Shown here in pieces: positions 57,208 to 64,000 of a stretch of DNA of 64,000 nt (its first letter is position 1; each line of letters opens with the position of its first letter). Both the position numbers and the translations under genes were made by a program. The notes under the pieces were generated by a model. It ran no database searches and was not told the DNA's origin. It saw only the letters and a list, made by a program, of their open reading frames with translations. The DNA lies in assembly GCF_013342985.1 (NCBI RefSeq), contig NZ_CP054490.1, positions 1 to 64,000 of the forward strand, read 5' to 3'. The stretch is from Candidatus Ruthia endofausta (GTDB taxonomy: Bacteria > Pseudomonadota > Gammaproteobacteria > PS1 > Pseudothioglobaceae).

Positions 57208-57592
57208 TTATTTTTGCGTTACCAATAGGCGCACCACCAAGCATGCCCATAAAAATAAGTACAATTTTTCCAATGTCAACTTTAAATGACAAGAGTTTTT
57301 CACGTATAGATTTGTTGCGAGAGTCATTAGCAACAATTAATTGTGGAATGCCACTGCCTTGAACATAATGGCAAAAATACTTAGCAACATAAACAATCAA
57401 TACAAAAACAACAGGCGTAATGGTAAGACTTAAATAAGGCTTTGAGGCAATCAAATGCTTGAATATGTGTTGAGTATAATCACTAGAAGCAAGAAAAAAA
57501 TCAATAGCAACCAGAGTAATAATACTGCTCAGTATTAAGGATATATAAGTTTTTAGCCCACTAGGAAGTTGATGTGAAAGATATCTTTTCAA
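57194..57592 (-). pseudogene. ClC chloride channel, truncated N-terminal part
   Basis: This is a 132-residue frame with three membrane segments and the ClC hallmark GSGIPQ at residues 79-84, followed by LSFKVDIGKIVLIFMGMLGG. The next conserved signature would be GREGP, but the sequence changes to APIGNAKITKTA and stops. About two thirds of a ClC protein, including the pore-lining parts, are missing. The ATG lies four bases before the cysM stop. I regard it as a dead remnant, but the frame is open and could still be translated. Confidence 0.72.
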
Positions 57593-58476
57593 CTAAATAA
57601 TCCAGTTGATAAGTAACGATCTCCTCGGTCACAAGCAATAGTAACAATAATGGCATTATTAACTTGTTTGGACAATTCAATGGCTGCCGATACAGCACCG
57701 CCAGAAGATACGCCAGTAAAAATACCTTCTATTGTTGCCAAGTCTCGTGTAGTTTGTTCTGCTGAAGTTTGTGAAATATCCATAACGGTATCCACCTTAG
57801 AACGGTCAAATATTTTTGGCAAGTATGCTTTTGGCCAACGGCGAATGCCAGCAATTTGCGCGCCATCTTCGGGTTGTACGCCAATAATTTGAATGGCTGG
57901 ATCTTTTGCCTTCAAACTACCTGACACGCCCATAATCGTGCCAGTCGTTCCCATGGCAGAGACAAAATGGGTGATTGACCCTTGTGTATCTTGCCAAATT
58001 TCTTGTGCAGTTGTATTGATATGAGCATTTGGATTGTCTGGGTTAGAAAATTGGTCAAGCTGTTTACCCTTGCCTTGCTTTTCCATTTTATCAGCCAAAT
58101 CTCTAGCGCCTTCCATGCCTTCATCTTTGGTTACTAAGATAAGTTGAGCGCCATAAGCACTCATGGCATCACGCCTTTCTTGTGAAAGATGATCAGGCAT
58201 AATTAAGATTATTTTATAACCCTTGATGGCTGCTACCATAGCGAGCGCAATACCAGTATTGCCGCTAGTGGCTTCAATTAAAGTGTCACCAGGGGATATT
58301 TCATCTCGTTTTTCACTATTCAACACCATGTTAAGTGTAGCTCTATCTTTAACCGAGCCCCCAGGGTTATTGCCTTCTAGTTTGAGTAAGATGGTGTTTG
58401 ATGAATTAGGGTCGAGCCGCTTAAGTTTAACTAAAGGTGTATTGCCAATGGTTTGCTCAATGGTTTTGAATGTCAT
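57589..58476 (-). CDS. cysM: Cysteine synthase B
   Basis: CysM makes cysteine from O-acetylserine and sulfide or thiosulfate. The 295-residue protein shows the PLP lysine in GNNPGGSVKDRATL and the phosphate-binding loop in EATSGNTGIALA. GTTGTIMGVSGSL and the CysM-type IAGIRRWP are also present, which separates it from CysK. GTG at 58479 could add one residue; ATG at 58476 is preferred. In a sulfur oxidiser it would incorporate reduced sulfur. It is followed by a ClC remnant. Confidence 0.95.
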   Translation of the reverse strand: MTFKTIEQTIGNTPLVKLKRLDPNSSNTILLKLEGNNPGGSVKDRATLNMVLNSEKRDEISPGDTLIEATSGNTGIALAMVAAIKGYKIILIMPDHLSQERRDAMSAYGAQLILVTKDEGMEGARDLADKMEKQGKGKQLDQFSNPDNPNAHINTTAQEIWQDTQGSITHFVSAMGTTGTIMGVSGSLKAKDPAIQIIGVQPEDGAQIAGIRRWPKAYLPKIFDRSKVDTVMDISQTSAEQTTRDLATIEGIFTGVSSGGAVSAAIELSKQVNNAIIVTIACDRGDRYLSTGLFS

Positions 58477-58492
58477 CACTTTTTAGTTAAAA

Positions 58493-59557
58493 CTACATGT
58501 TGTTTAAAATAACGTCTTTAACTTCACTCATTACTGGGTTAATGTTGATCATTTGATTGGTGTATTGTGAAATTGCTGTATCAGGATCTTTTAAGCCATG
58601 ACCTGTTAAGGTGCAAACAATTTTAGAGCCTTCAAAAATTTTGCCACTCTTAATGTTATGCATTGCACCTGCTAATGAGGTTGCCGATGCAGGCTCACAA
58701 AAAATCCCTTCTTTTTCAGTGAGTAATTTTTGTGCACTTAGAATTTCTTTATCGGTTAATGAATCAAACCAGCCACCTGATTCTTTTTCAACTTTGTGTG
58801 CCAAGTCCCAACTTTGGGGATGGCCAATACGAATGGCAGTTGCAATGGTTTCGGGGTTGTCTATCATTACGCCTTTAATAAAAGGCGCGGAACCTGCTGC
58901 TTGATAGCCAACCATTTTAGGTGTATTGTTTACTTTACCTTCTTTGTGATATTCTGTATATCCCATCCAATGGGCTGAAATATTCCCTGCATTGCCCACA
59001 GGCAAGCAGTGATAATCTGGTGCGCAGCCAAGCTCTTCTATAATTTCAAAGGCAGCAGTTTTTTGACCTTGTAGGCGAAATGGGTTGATTGAATTAACAA
59101 TGGATACCGGTGCATATTCAGCCACCTCTTTAACCAAACGCATACCATCGTCAAAGTTACCTTTGATTTGGATAATAACTGCGCCATGAATCATTGCTTG
59201 CGCTAATTTACCCAGTGCAATTTTTCCTTTAGGAACCAGCACAAACGTTTTAATGCCAGCACGAGCAGCGTAAGCTGCAGCAGATGCTGAGGTGTTGCCT
59301 GTAGAGGCGCAAATAATTGCTTTAGAGCCAGATTCTACCGCTTTGCTAACCGCCATGGTCATACCGCGATCTTTAAATGAACCTGTGGGGTTTAGGCCTT
59401 CGTATTTGATATAAATATCAACATCTTTGCCTAGCTCTTTAGGAATATTTTCTAGCCGAATGAGTGGCGTATTTCCTTCTCCTAAGCTAATAAGTCGGGT
59501 GCTGTCATCCACAGGGAGTCTGTCTTTATAGCGTTCAATTAAGCCTGTATATCTCAT
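58493..59557 (-). CDS. thrC: Threonine synthase
   Basis: ThrC converts O-phosphohomoserine to threonine. The 354-residue protein is the short, class II-like form with the PLP lysine in GLNPTGSFKDRGM, CASTGNTSASAAAYAA and the GNAGNISAHW loop. AAGGAA lies before the ATG. It is nine bases after the hom stop and the two form an operon, hom-thrC. thrB (homoserine kinase) is not in the window. Confidence 0.96.
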   Translation of the reverse strand: MRYTGLIERYKDRLPVDDSTRLISLGEGNTPLIRLENIPKELGKDVDIYIKYEGLNPTGSFKDRGMTMAVSKAVESGSKAIICASTGNTSASAAAYAARAGIKTFVLVPKGKIALGKLAQAMIHGAVIIQIKGNFDDGMRLVKEVAEYAPVSIVNSINPFRLQGQKTAAFEIIEELGCAPDYHCLPVGNAGNISAHWMGYTEYHKEGKVNNTPKMVGYQAAGSAPFIKGVMIDNPETIATAIRIGHPQSWDLAHKVEKESGGWFDSLTDKEILSAQKLLTEKEGIFCEPASATSLAGAMHNIKSGKIFEGSKIVCTLTGHGLKDPDTAISQYTNQMININPVMSEVKDVILNNM

Positions 59558-59566
59558 TTTTTTTCC

Positions 59567-60844
59567 TTAATTAAGTGTTTCAACAAAGATAATTTTAACA
59601 TCTTCTTGAATGTAGTTATGGGTTTGAATTTCTGCCACTGCCTTATTCAGTTCACTAGTTTTGATAAGATTGGTAATGATGGCAATGTGTGCATTATTTT
59701 TCTGGTCAATTTGCTTTTGTATAACAGCCTCTACACTAATGTTATGATTGGCCAAGGTTGCTGTAATGTCTGCCAAAACCCCTGACTTGTCAGTGGCTAA
59801 TAAACGCAAGTAGAAAATGCTTTCAATATCATCAGTTTTGCAATTTGGAATGTTTATTAATGATTGCCAGCCCAAAACATCATGATTTACAGTACCTTTA
59901 ATAATATCAATCAAATCAGCAATAACACTACTTGCTGTTGCCTCAGCACCTGCACCCGCACCATAATAAAGCGTTTCACCAACTGCATTGCCTTTGACTA
60001 ATACGCTATTCATAATACCATCAACATTGGATAGTAGATGAGTCTTAGGCACTAAAGTTGGGTGTACATGCATTTGTAATTTTCCATCTAGTTTTTTAGC
60101 AATACCTAGGTGTTTAATAACGTAACCCAATTCTGCTGCAAAAGCAATATCTTCACCACTGATTTTGCTAATACCTTGTGTTGAAACTTGATTAAATTGT
60201 AATTCACAGCCAAATGCCATTGAGGCAAGAATGGCTAATTTATGCGCCGCATCAATACCTTCGATATCAAAAGTAGGGTCAGCTTCAGCGTAGCCCAGTG
60301 CTTGCGCCTCTTTAAGAACATCTTCAAAATCTCTACCTTTGTTGCGCATTTCAGTTAGGATAAAGTTGCTTGTGCCATTAATAATGCCAACAACTAATTC
60401 AATTTGATTGGCACTTAAACCTTGCTCTAAAGATTTTAAAATAGGAATGCCACCCGCAACAGCTGCTTCAAACAAAAGATGTGTATTGTTATCTTTTGCC
60501 AATGCTAGCAGTTCGTTGCCATGTATGGCAATTAAAGCTTTGTTGGCAGTAACGACATGTTTGCCATTTTTAATGGCTTGTTCAACCAAATCTTTAGCCA
60601 AATCTGTGCCACCTATTAATTCTAAAACGACATCAATATCATCATCATTCACAATTTTAAATGGATCTTGAGTTAGTTTAAGATGTTTAGTAGGGCAAAT
60701 GCGTGTTTGGGTTGTCTCTCTTACAGCTACGTGAGTGACGTTAATACTATCGCCAGATTGACGCGTAATTTGTGCTTGGTTTTTGTTTAACACATTCACC
60801 ACGCCACCACCGACAGTACCCAGCCCTAAAATTCCAATATTCAC
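59567..60844 (-). CDS. hom: Homoserine dehydrogenase
   Basis: Hom reduces aspartate semialdehyde to homoserine, the branch point to threonine and methionine. The 425-residue protein has an N-terminal Rossmann motif GLGTVGGGV and the catalytic region LAILASMAFG. NGTSNFILTEM and a C-terminal ACT domain (about 345-420) are also visible, the latter usual for threonine feedback control. The start is GTG at 60844. It is upstream of thrC. A possible -10 box TATAAT on this strand is at 60885-60880. Confidence 0.96.
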   Translation of the reverse strand: MNIGILGLGTVGGGVVNVLNKNQAQITRQSGDSINVTHVAVRETTQTRICPTKHLKLTQDPFKIVNDDDIDVVLELIGGTDLAKDLVEQAIKNGKHVVTANKALIAIHGNELLALAKDNNTHLLFEAAVAGGIPILKSLEQGLSANQIELVVGIINGTSNFILTEMRNKGRDFEDVLKEAQALGYAEADPTFDIEGIDAAHKLAILASMAFGCELQFNQVSTQGISKISGEDIAFAAELGYVIKHLGIAKKLDGKLQMHVHPTLVPKTHLLSNVDGIMNSVLVKGNAVGETLYYGAGAGAEATASSVIADLIDIIKGTVNHDVLGWQSLINIPNCKTDDIESIFYLRLLATDKSGVLADITATLANHNISVEAVIQKQIDQKNNAHIAIITNLIKTSELNKAVAEIQTHNYIQEDVKIIFVETLN

Positions 60845-60879
60845 AAGTATAATCCCTATTTCAATAAAACTAAAAAGGC

Positions 60880-60885
60880 ATTATA
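60880..60885 (-). promoter_or_regulatory. Possible -10 box for hom-thrC
   Basis: On the minus strand TATAAT occurs about 36 bases upstream of the hom start codon. No good -35 element is seen at the right distance. It is offered only as a candidate. Confidence 0.3.
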
Positions 60886-60940
60886 CCAATAGGATGTTTC
60901 TATATTATAGAGTTATTAAACGGAACGGTGGTTTATTTGT

Positions 60941-61441
60941 CTAAAACAATCTAAGAATTTTGTGTTGATTGTTAAAAAATACAGACGTTAGAGCTTTTAG
61001 CATATCTTCATAAATTGGTTTTTTAAAATCAATCATATTTTCAATAGGGCGCCAATAGTCTACCCATGCCCAATCATCAAATTCTATTTGTGTATGTATG
61101 TCTAGCTTAATATTGTTTTCATCTGAGATAAGACGCAACAAAAACCAAACTTGTTTTTGAGCAATACACACAGATTTTTGTTTATGTTTAATATGATAAT
61201 CAGGCAAATCATAACGTAGCCATTTAAGTGTTTTAGCAAGAACATTTAAATGTTCAGAGGAGAAGTCAATCTCTTCATTAAGCTCTTGAAAAAGTGCATC
61301 AAACTCACTCTCACCAAAGTCAATACCACTTTGTGGTAATTGCCAAGAGTCTTGTTTAAAGCATTTGACTAGAAGTATTTGTTGTTTGTTATCAATAATA
61401 ACAATGCCAGTATTAATCTGATAGCCTTCACTATCAATCAT
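60941..61441 (-). CDS. rppH: Nudix hydrolase, RppH-like
   Basis: RppH removes pyrophosphate from the 5' end of mRNA and starts its decay. The 166-residue protein has the RppH-type beginning EGYQINTGIVIIDNKQQILL and the WQLPQSGIDFGES region. The Nudix box is altered: the first glycine is serine, the arginine before the glutamate is glutamine, and the last glycine is aspartate (SGIDFGESEFDALFQELNEEID). The glutamates of the EE core remain. Function is therefore probable but not certain. It is a single cistron between hom and the BI-1 family gene. Confidence 0.85.
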   Translation of the reverse strand: MIDSEGYQINTGIVIIDNKQQILLVKCFKQDSWQLPQSGIDFGESEFDALFQELNEEIDFSSEHLNVLAKTLKWLRYDLPDYHIKHKQKSVCIAQKQVWFLLRLISDENNIKLDIHTQIEFDDWAWVDYWRPIENMIDFKKPIYEDMLKALTSVFFNNQHKILRLF

Positions 61442-61460
61442 ACTACTTTTTCGTCAGTGA

Positions 61461-62120
61461 TTAACTTTCGCCAGAAAATATACCTAGTAACTGTAATAAA
61501 CTTAAAAATAAGTTATAAATTGAAATAAACAGTGTTACTGTTGCCATGATGTAATTAGTCTCGCCACCATGGATAATATTTGAAGTCTCAAATAAAATCA
61601 AGCCACTCATTAATAAAATAAATGCTGCAGATACAGTTAATGATAATACTGGCATAGTAAAGAAATAAGCAGCAATTCCTATTAAAAATGCCACAATAAT
61701 ACCCGCTGTTAAGAAGCCAGATAAAAAACTAAAATCTTTACCCGAAGTGATGGTATAAAAAGACAGCGCTAAAAAGATAAGACCCGTACCTGTCATTGCC
61801 ATAGCAATCAGTTCAGAGCCATTTGAAAAAGTAGTTGTATAAGCGCCAATAACAGGGCCTAATGTAAGTCCCATAAAGCCTGTTAATGCAAACACTGTTA
61901 AAATTCCGTAACTCGAATTCTTAAGTTTATTAGTTAAATATAGCAAGCCAAAATAACCACCAAAAGTGATTAAAAGGCCAAAATGTGGCAAATTTAAGGA
62001 CATGGCAAGATAAGCCATTAGCCCGCTAAATAATAAGGTTGCAGAAAGTAATTGGTATGTATTTTTTAAAACGCTATTAATGCTAATGCTACGCGTTTGA
62101 GTGCTGACGTTTGTGTTCAT
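61461..62120 (-). CDS. Bax inhibitor-1/YccA family membrane protein
   Basis: The 219-residue product has seven hydrophobic helices and the BI-1 pattern (YQLLSATLLFSGLMAYLAM near the N terminus, GFMGLTLGPV in the middle). E. coli YccA, a family member, inhibits FtsH protease; others act as calcium leak channels. The frame is open upstream to 62282, but the ATG at 62120 has GGAG nine bases before it and gives the normal length. It is divergent from murD across about 60 bases. Confidence 0.9.
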   Translation of the reverse strand: MNTNVSTQTRSISINSVLKNTYQLLSATLLFSGLMAYLAMSLNLPHFGLLITFGGYFGLLYLTNKLKNSSYGILTVFALTGFMGLTLGPVIGAYTTTFSNGSELIAMAMTGTGLIFLALSFYTITSGKDFSFLSGFLTAGIIVAFLIGIAAYFFTMPVLSLTVSAAFILLMSGLILFETSNIIHGGETNYIMATVTLFISIYNLFLSLLQLLGIFSGES

Positions 62121-62179
62121 GATCCATGCTCCGTATTTAAAAGTGTAAAATACAATCATTTTACAGTGAAAATAAACAT

Positions 62180-63484
62180 ATGAAACTGGTTTTAGGCTTA
62201 GGAAAAACAGGTTTTTCAATCGCTCGTTTTTTATCAGAACAAAGCATTGACTACAAAATTGCTGACAGTCGCACCAATCCACCTTTATTATCTAAATATT
62301 CCAGTGCGTTTTTAAAATCACTCCCTACTCTCGGGGCTTGGACATTAGATTTATTAAAAAAAGTTGATGAAATTTTTATCTCTCCTGGTATTGCCCAAAA
62401 CGAATCCATTGTTATTTGGGCAAAAGAGCAAAACATTCCCATTGTTAGTGATATAGAATTATTCTCAAGATTTGCAAAAGCACCTATTATTGGAATTACT
62501 GGCTCTAATGGCAAGTCAACAGTCACACAACTATTGACACAAATGATTGCTAATGCAGGTATACAAGTTGCTATGGGCGGCAATATTGGTACGCCTGCAC
62601 TGGATTGTTTAAGTGAAAAAACAGAATATTACGTATTAGAATTATCCAGTTATCAGTTAGATTACACCCATCATCTGAATTTAATAGTAGGCATTGTGCT
62701 TAACATCACCCCTGACCATCTTGATCGATACCAAAATTTTAAACATTATATCAATTCTAAATTAAGCTTATATCAATACTGTCAACACTTAGTGATTAAT
62801 TTAGACGAACCACTCACACCCACAAAAGAAAATGCCAAGCGCTTTAGTATTAACATACCCAAGCAAGCAGATGATTTTGGCACAGTCACTTGTCACGACA
62901 TCTGCTATCTACTTAAAGGCGATGATGTACTAATGAGTATTAACGAAGCGCAATTGATTGGCGAACACAATACAAGAAACATACTTGCAGCCCTTGCCCT
63001 AGGCGACCAAATCAAACTGCCAATAACCTCCATGATACAAAGCATTAAAAACTTTAAAGGACTAGAGCACCGACTTGAGTGGGTGGTAAAGAAACAAAAC
63101 ATTGATTATTACAACGATTCAAAAGCCACCAATGCCCTGGCTACCATTACAGCACTGAACGCACTAATCGATAAATATGAAAATATTGTACTTATTGCAG
63201 GTGGTATCAAAAAGCAAGAAGACTATACTGTTTTATTTGAATTGATTGATAATAATATACCCAATGTTGTTTTAATCGGACAAAGTGCTAAAGAGTTAGG
63301 TAGCAACATCCACACTGCAAAAGTCACCTATGCTAACTCTATAGAAGCGGCGGTCAATATCGCCAACACCTTAATTGACAGTGGTGCAATTTTACTATCT
63401 CCAGCTTGTACCAGTTTTGATATGTTTGATAATTTTGAACAGCGTGGGCAGATGTTTAAGAATGCTGTTCTGGTAATATCGTAA
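62180..63484 (+). CDS. murD: UDP-N-acetylmuramoyl-alanine--glutamate ligase
   Basis: MurD adds D-glutamate to the peptidoglycan precursor UDP-MurNAc-L-alanine. The 434-residue protein has the N-terminal GLGKTGFSIARFL and the ATP-binding loop GITGSNGKSTVTQL. It also has MGGNIGTPALD, LELSSYQLDYT and NITPDHLDRY in the centre, and GLEHRLEWV and YNDSKATNALAT in the C-terminal domain. It is a single gene here, away from the usual mur cluster. No ribosome site is evident before the ATG. Confidence 0.96.
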   Translation: MKLVLGLGKTGFSIARFLSEQSIDYKIADSRTNPPLLSKYSSAFLKSLPTLGAWTLDLLKKVDEIFISPGIAQNESIVIWAKEQNIPIVSDIELFSRFAKAPIIGITGSNGKSTVTQLLTQMIANAGIQVAMGGNIGTPALDCLSEKTEYYVLELSSYQLDYTHHLNLIVGIVLNITPDHLDRYQNFKHYINSKLSLYQYCQHLVINLDEPLTPTKENAKRFSINIPKQADDFGTVTCHDICYLLKGDDVLMSINEAQLIGEHNTRNILAALALGDQIKLPITSMIQSIKNFKGLEHRLEWVVKKQNIDYYNDSKATNALATITALNALIDKYENIVLIAGGIKKQEDYTVLFELIDNNIPNVVLIGQSAKELGSNIHTAKVTYANSIEAAVNIANTLIDSGAILLSPACTSFDMFDNFEQRGQMFKNAVLVIS

Positions 63485-63782
63485 AGTTTATTAATACTTT
63501 CTAAAACTAGCCTACTTATCTTTTACAACTCCCCCCATTAATTAATAAAACCTTTTCTCTTTATAATAAATTAGTTTGTTTTGACTTTGCTTTGGTTTAG
63601 TTGTTTCAATAAATCATTGCTTTTACTTTATTTATTCTAACGTCTATAACGAGCTAAAGTATTTTTATCTTTAATTTTATTGATTGTTTTGATTTATGAG
63701 AAATTGGGCTGTAAGTCACTAAAACGCCATTAACAATAAAAAATAATCGGTTTTAAAATAAGTTATCCTCGTATAGTTATAA
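63485..63782. other. AT-rich spacer after murD
   Basis: This 298-base stretch between murD and the fusion protein remnant shows no recognisable coding frame, terminator or repeat. It is very AT-rich. Confidence 0.5.
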
Positions 63783-64000
63783 TATAAAAACGATAAACCT
63801 CTTGCGCTTATTATCAGTACTTTGTTATTGTTGTCCTGTTCGGATGATAATCAAGAAAGTACTTTTCAGCAGTTGTGTCGTATTCCTGGCATACTCCAAT
63901 CTGCTGAAAATGCAAAATTGAGTTTTGAAGTGAACGGTAAAGTTAAAAGCGTTTATGCTAACTTGGGTGATTAAGTTAAACGAGGTAATGCACTTGCAGA
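63783..64000 (+). pseudogene. RND-type membrane fusion protein remnant (partial)
   Basis: A plus-strand frame runs to the window edge. It begins without an ATG after an in-frame stop. It then shows a lipoprotein signal ALIISTLLLLSCSD, followed by ESTFQQLCRIPGILQSAENA and LSFEVNGKVKSVYANLGD, the AcrA/MexA-like lipoyl domain start. The expected lysine after GD is a TAA stop (63972-63974), and the frame then continues VKRGNALAE. Lost start codon and internal stop mark it as a pseudogene. The rest lies outside the window. Confidence 0.7.

Noticed and set aside
1-64000. CRISPR array, insertion sequence or prophage
   Set aside because: No regularly spaced repeats, transposase frames, integrases or phage genes were seen anywhere in the window.

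Overview
The window is AT-rich, roughly one third G+C by eye. It carries a gammaproteobacterial housekeeping backbone: fusA-tuf-tRNA-Trp-secE-nusG-rplKAJL-rpoBC, recA-recX, mreBCD-mrdA, ftsY and clpB. It also holds a periplasmic Sox thiosulfate-oxidation operon and many small broken genes. Sox genes, low G+C, compact operons and gene decay together suggest a sulfur-oxidising gammaproteobacterium of the SUP05/Thioglobus group undergoing genome reduction. Vesicomyid-clam symbionts such as Candidatus Ruthia or Vesicomyosocius are the best guess. This placement is inference from gene content; no database was searched.

Layout. 1-13.7 kb: translation and transcription operons with structured leaders before rplK and rplJ, and a terminator plus possible promoter between rplL and rpoB. 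13.8-18 kb: trpE, then soxX-soxY-soxZ-soxA-soxK with a hairpin leader. 18.1-26.1 kb: dnaE, a comEC remnant, an empty AT-rich stretch, coaBC-ribD, and recA-recX divergent from them. 26.2-27.2 kb: a broken Atm1-type ABC exporter. 27.2-33.4 kb: mreBCD-mrdA, class I fumarase and RNase P RNA. 33.4-38.3 kb: a TRAP transporter, prmC, a frameshifted exported rhodanese and rnfE. 38.3-49.5 kb: clpB with a heat-shock-type promoter, trmL, fmt-argH, hemC, phhB and ftsY, interleaved with remnants of a polysaccharide deacetylase, a thioredoxin-like protein, TolC/HlyD proteins and MsrPQ. 49.5-64 kb: two M16 peptidases, a sodium symporter remnant, a 1226-residue FAD/Fe-S oxidoreductase, hemJ, a truncated ClC channel, cysM, thrC-hom, an RppH-like Nudix gene, a Bax-inhibitor family gene, murD, and a membrane fusion protein remnant at the edge.

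How it fits together. The Sox proteins feed electrons from reduced sulfur to the respiratory chain. fumarase, trpE, thrC-hom, cysM, argH, ribD, coaBC and hemC/hemJ indicate self-sufficiency for amino acids and cofactors. The losses fall mainly on envelope exchange and stress functions: efflux, ABC export, sodium symport, chloride channel, DNA uptake and methionine sulfoxide repair. This is the pattern expected when a free-living cell becomes a sheltered symbiont.

I found no convincing undescribed multi-gene system. The observations most worth a second look are the mutually exclusive pairings in the rplJ leader, the recX gene without a standard start codon, the frameshift that separates a rhodanese from its signal peptide, the KR (not RR) SoxY signal, the soxX leader hairpin, and the sigma-32-like clpB promoter.
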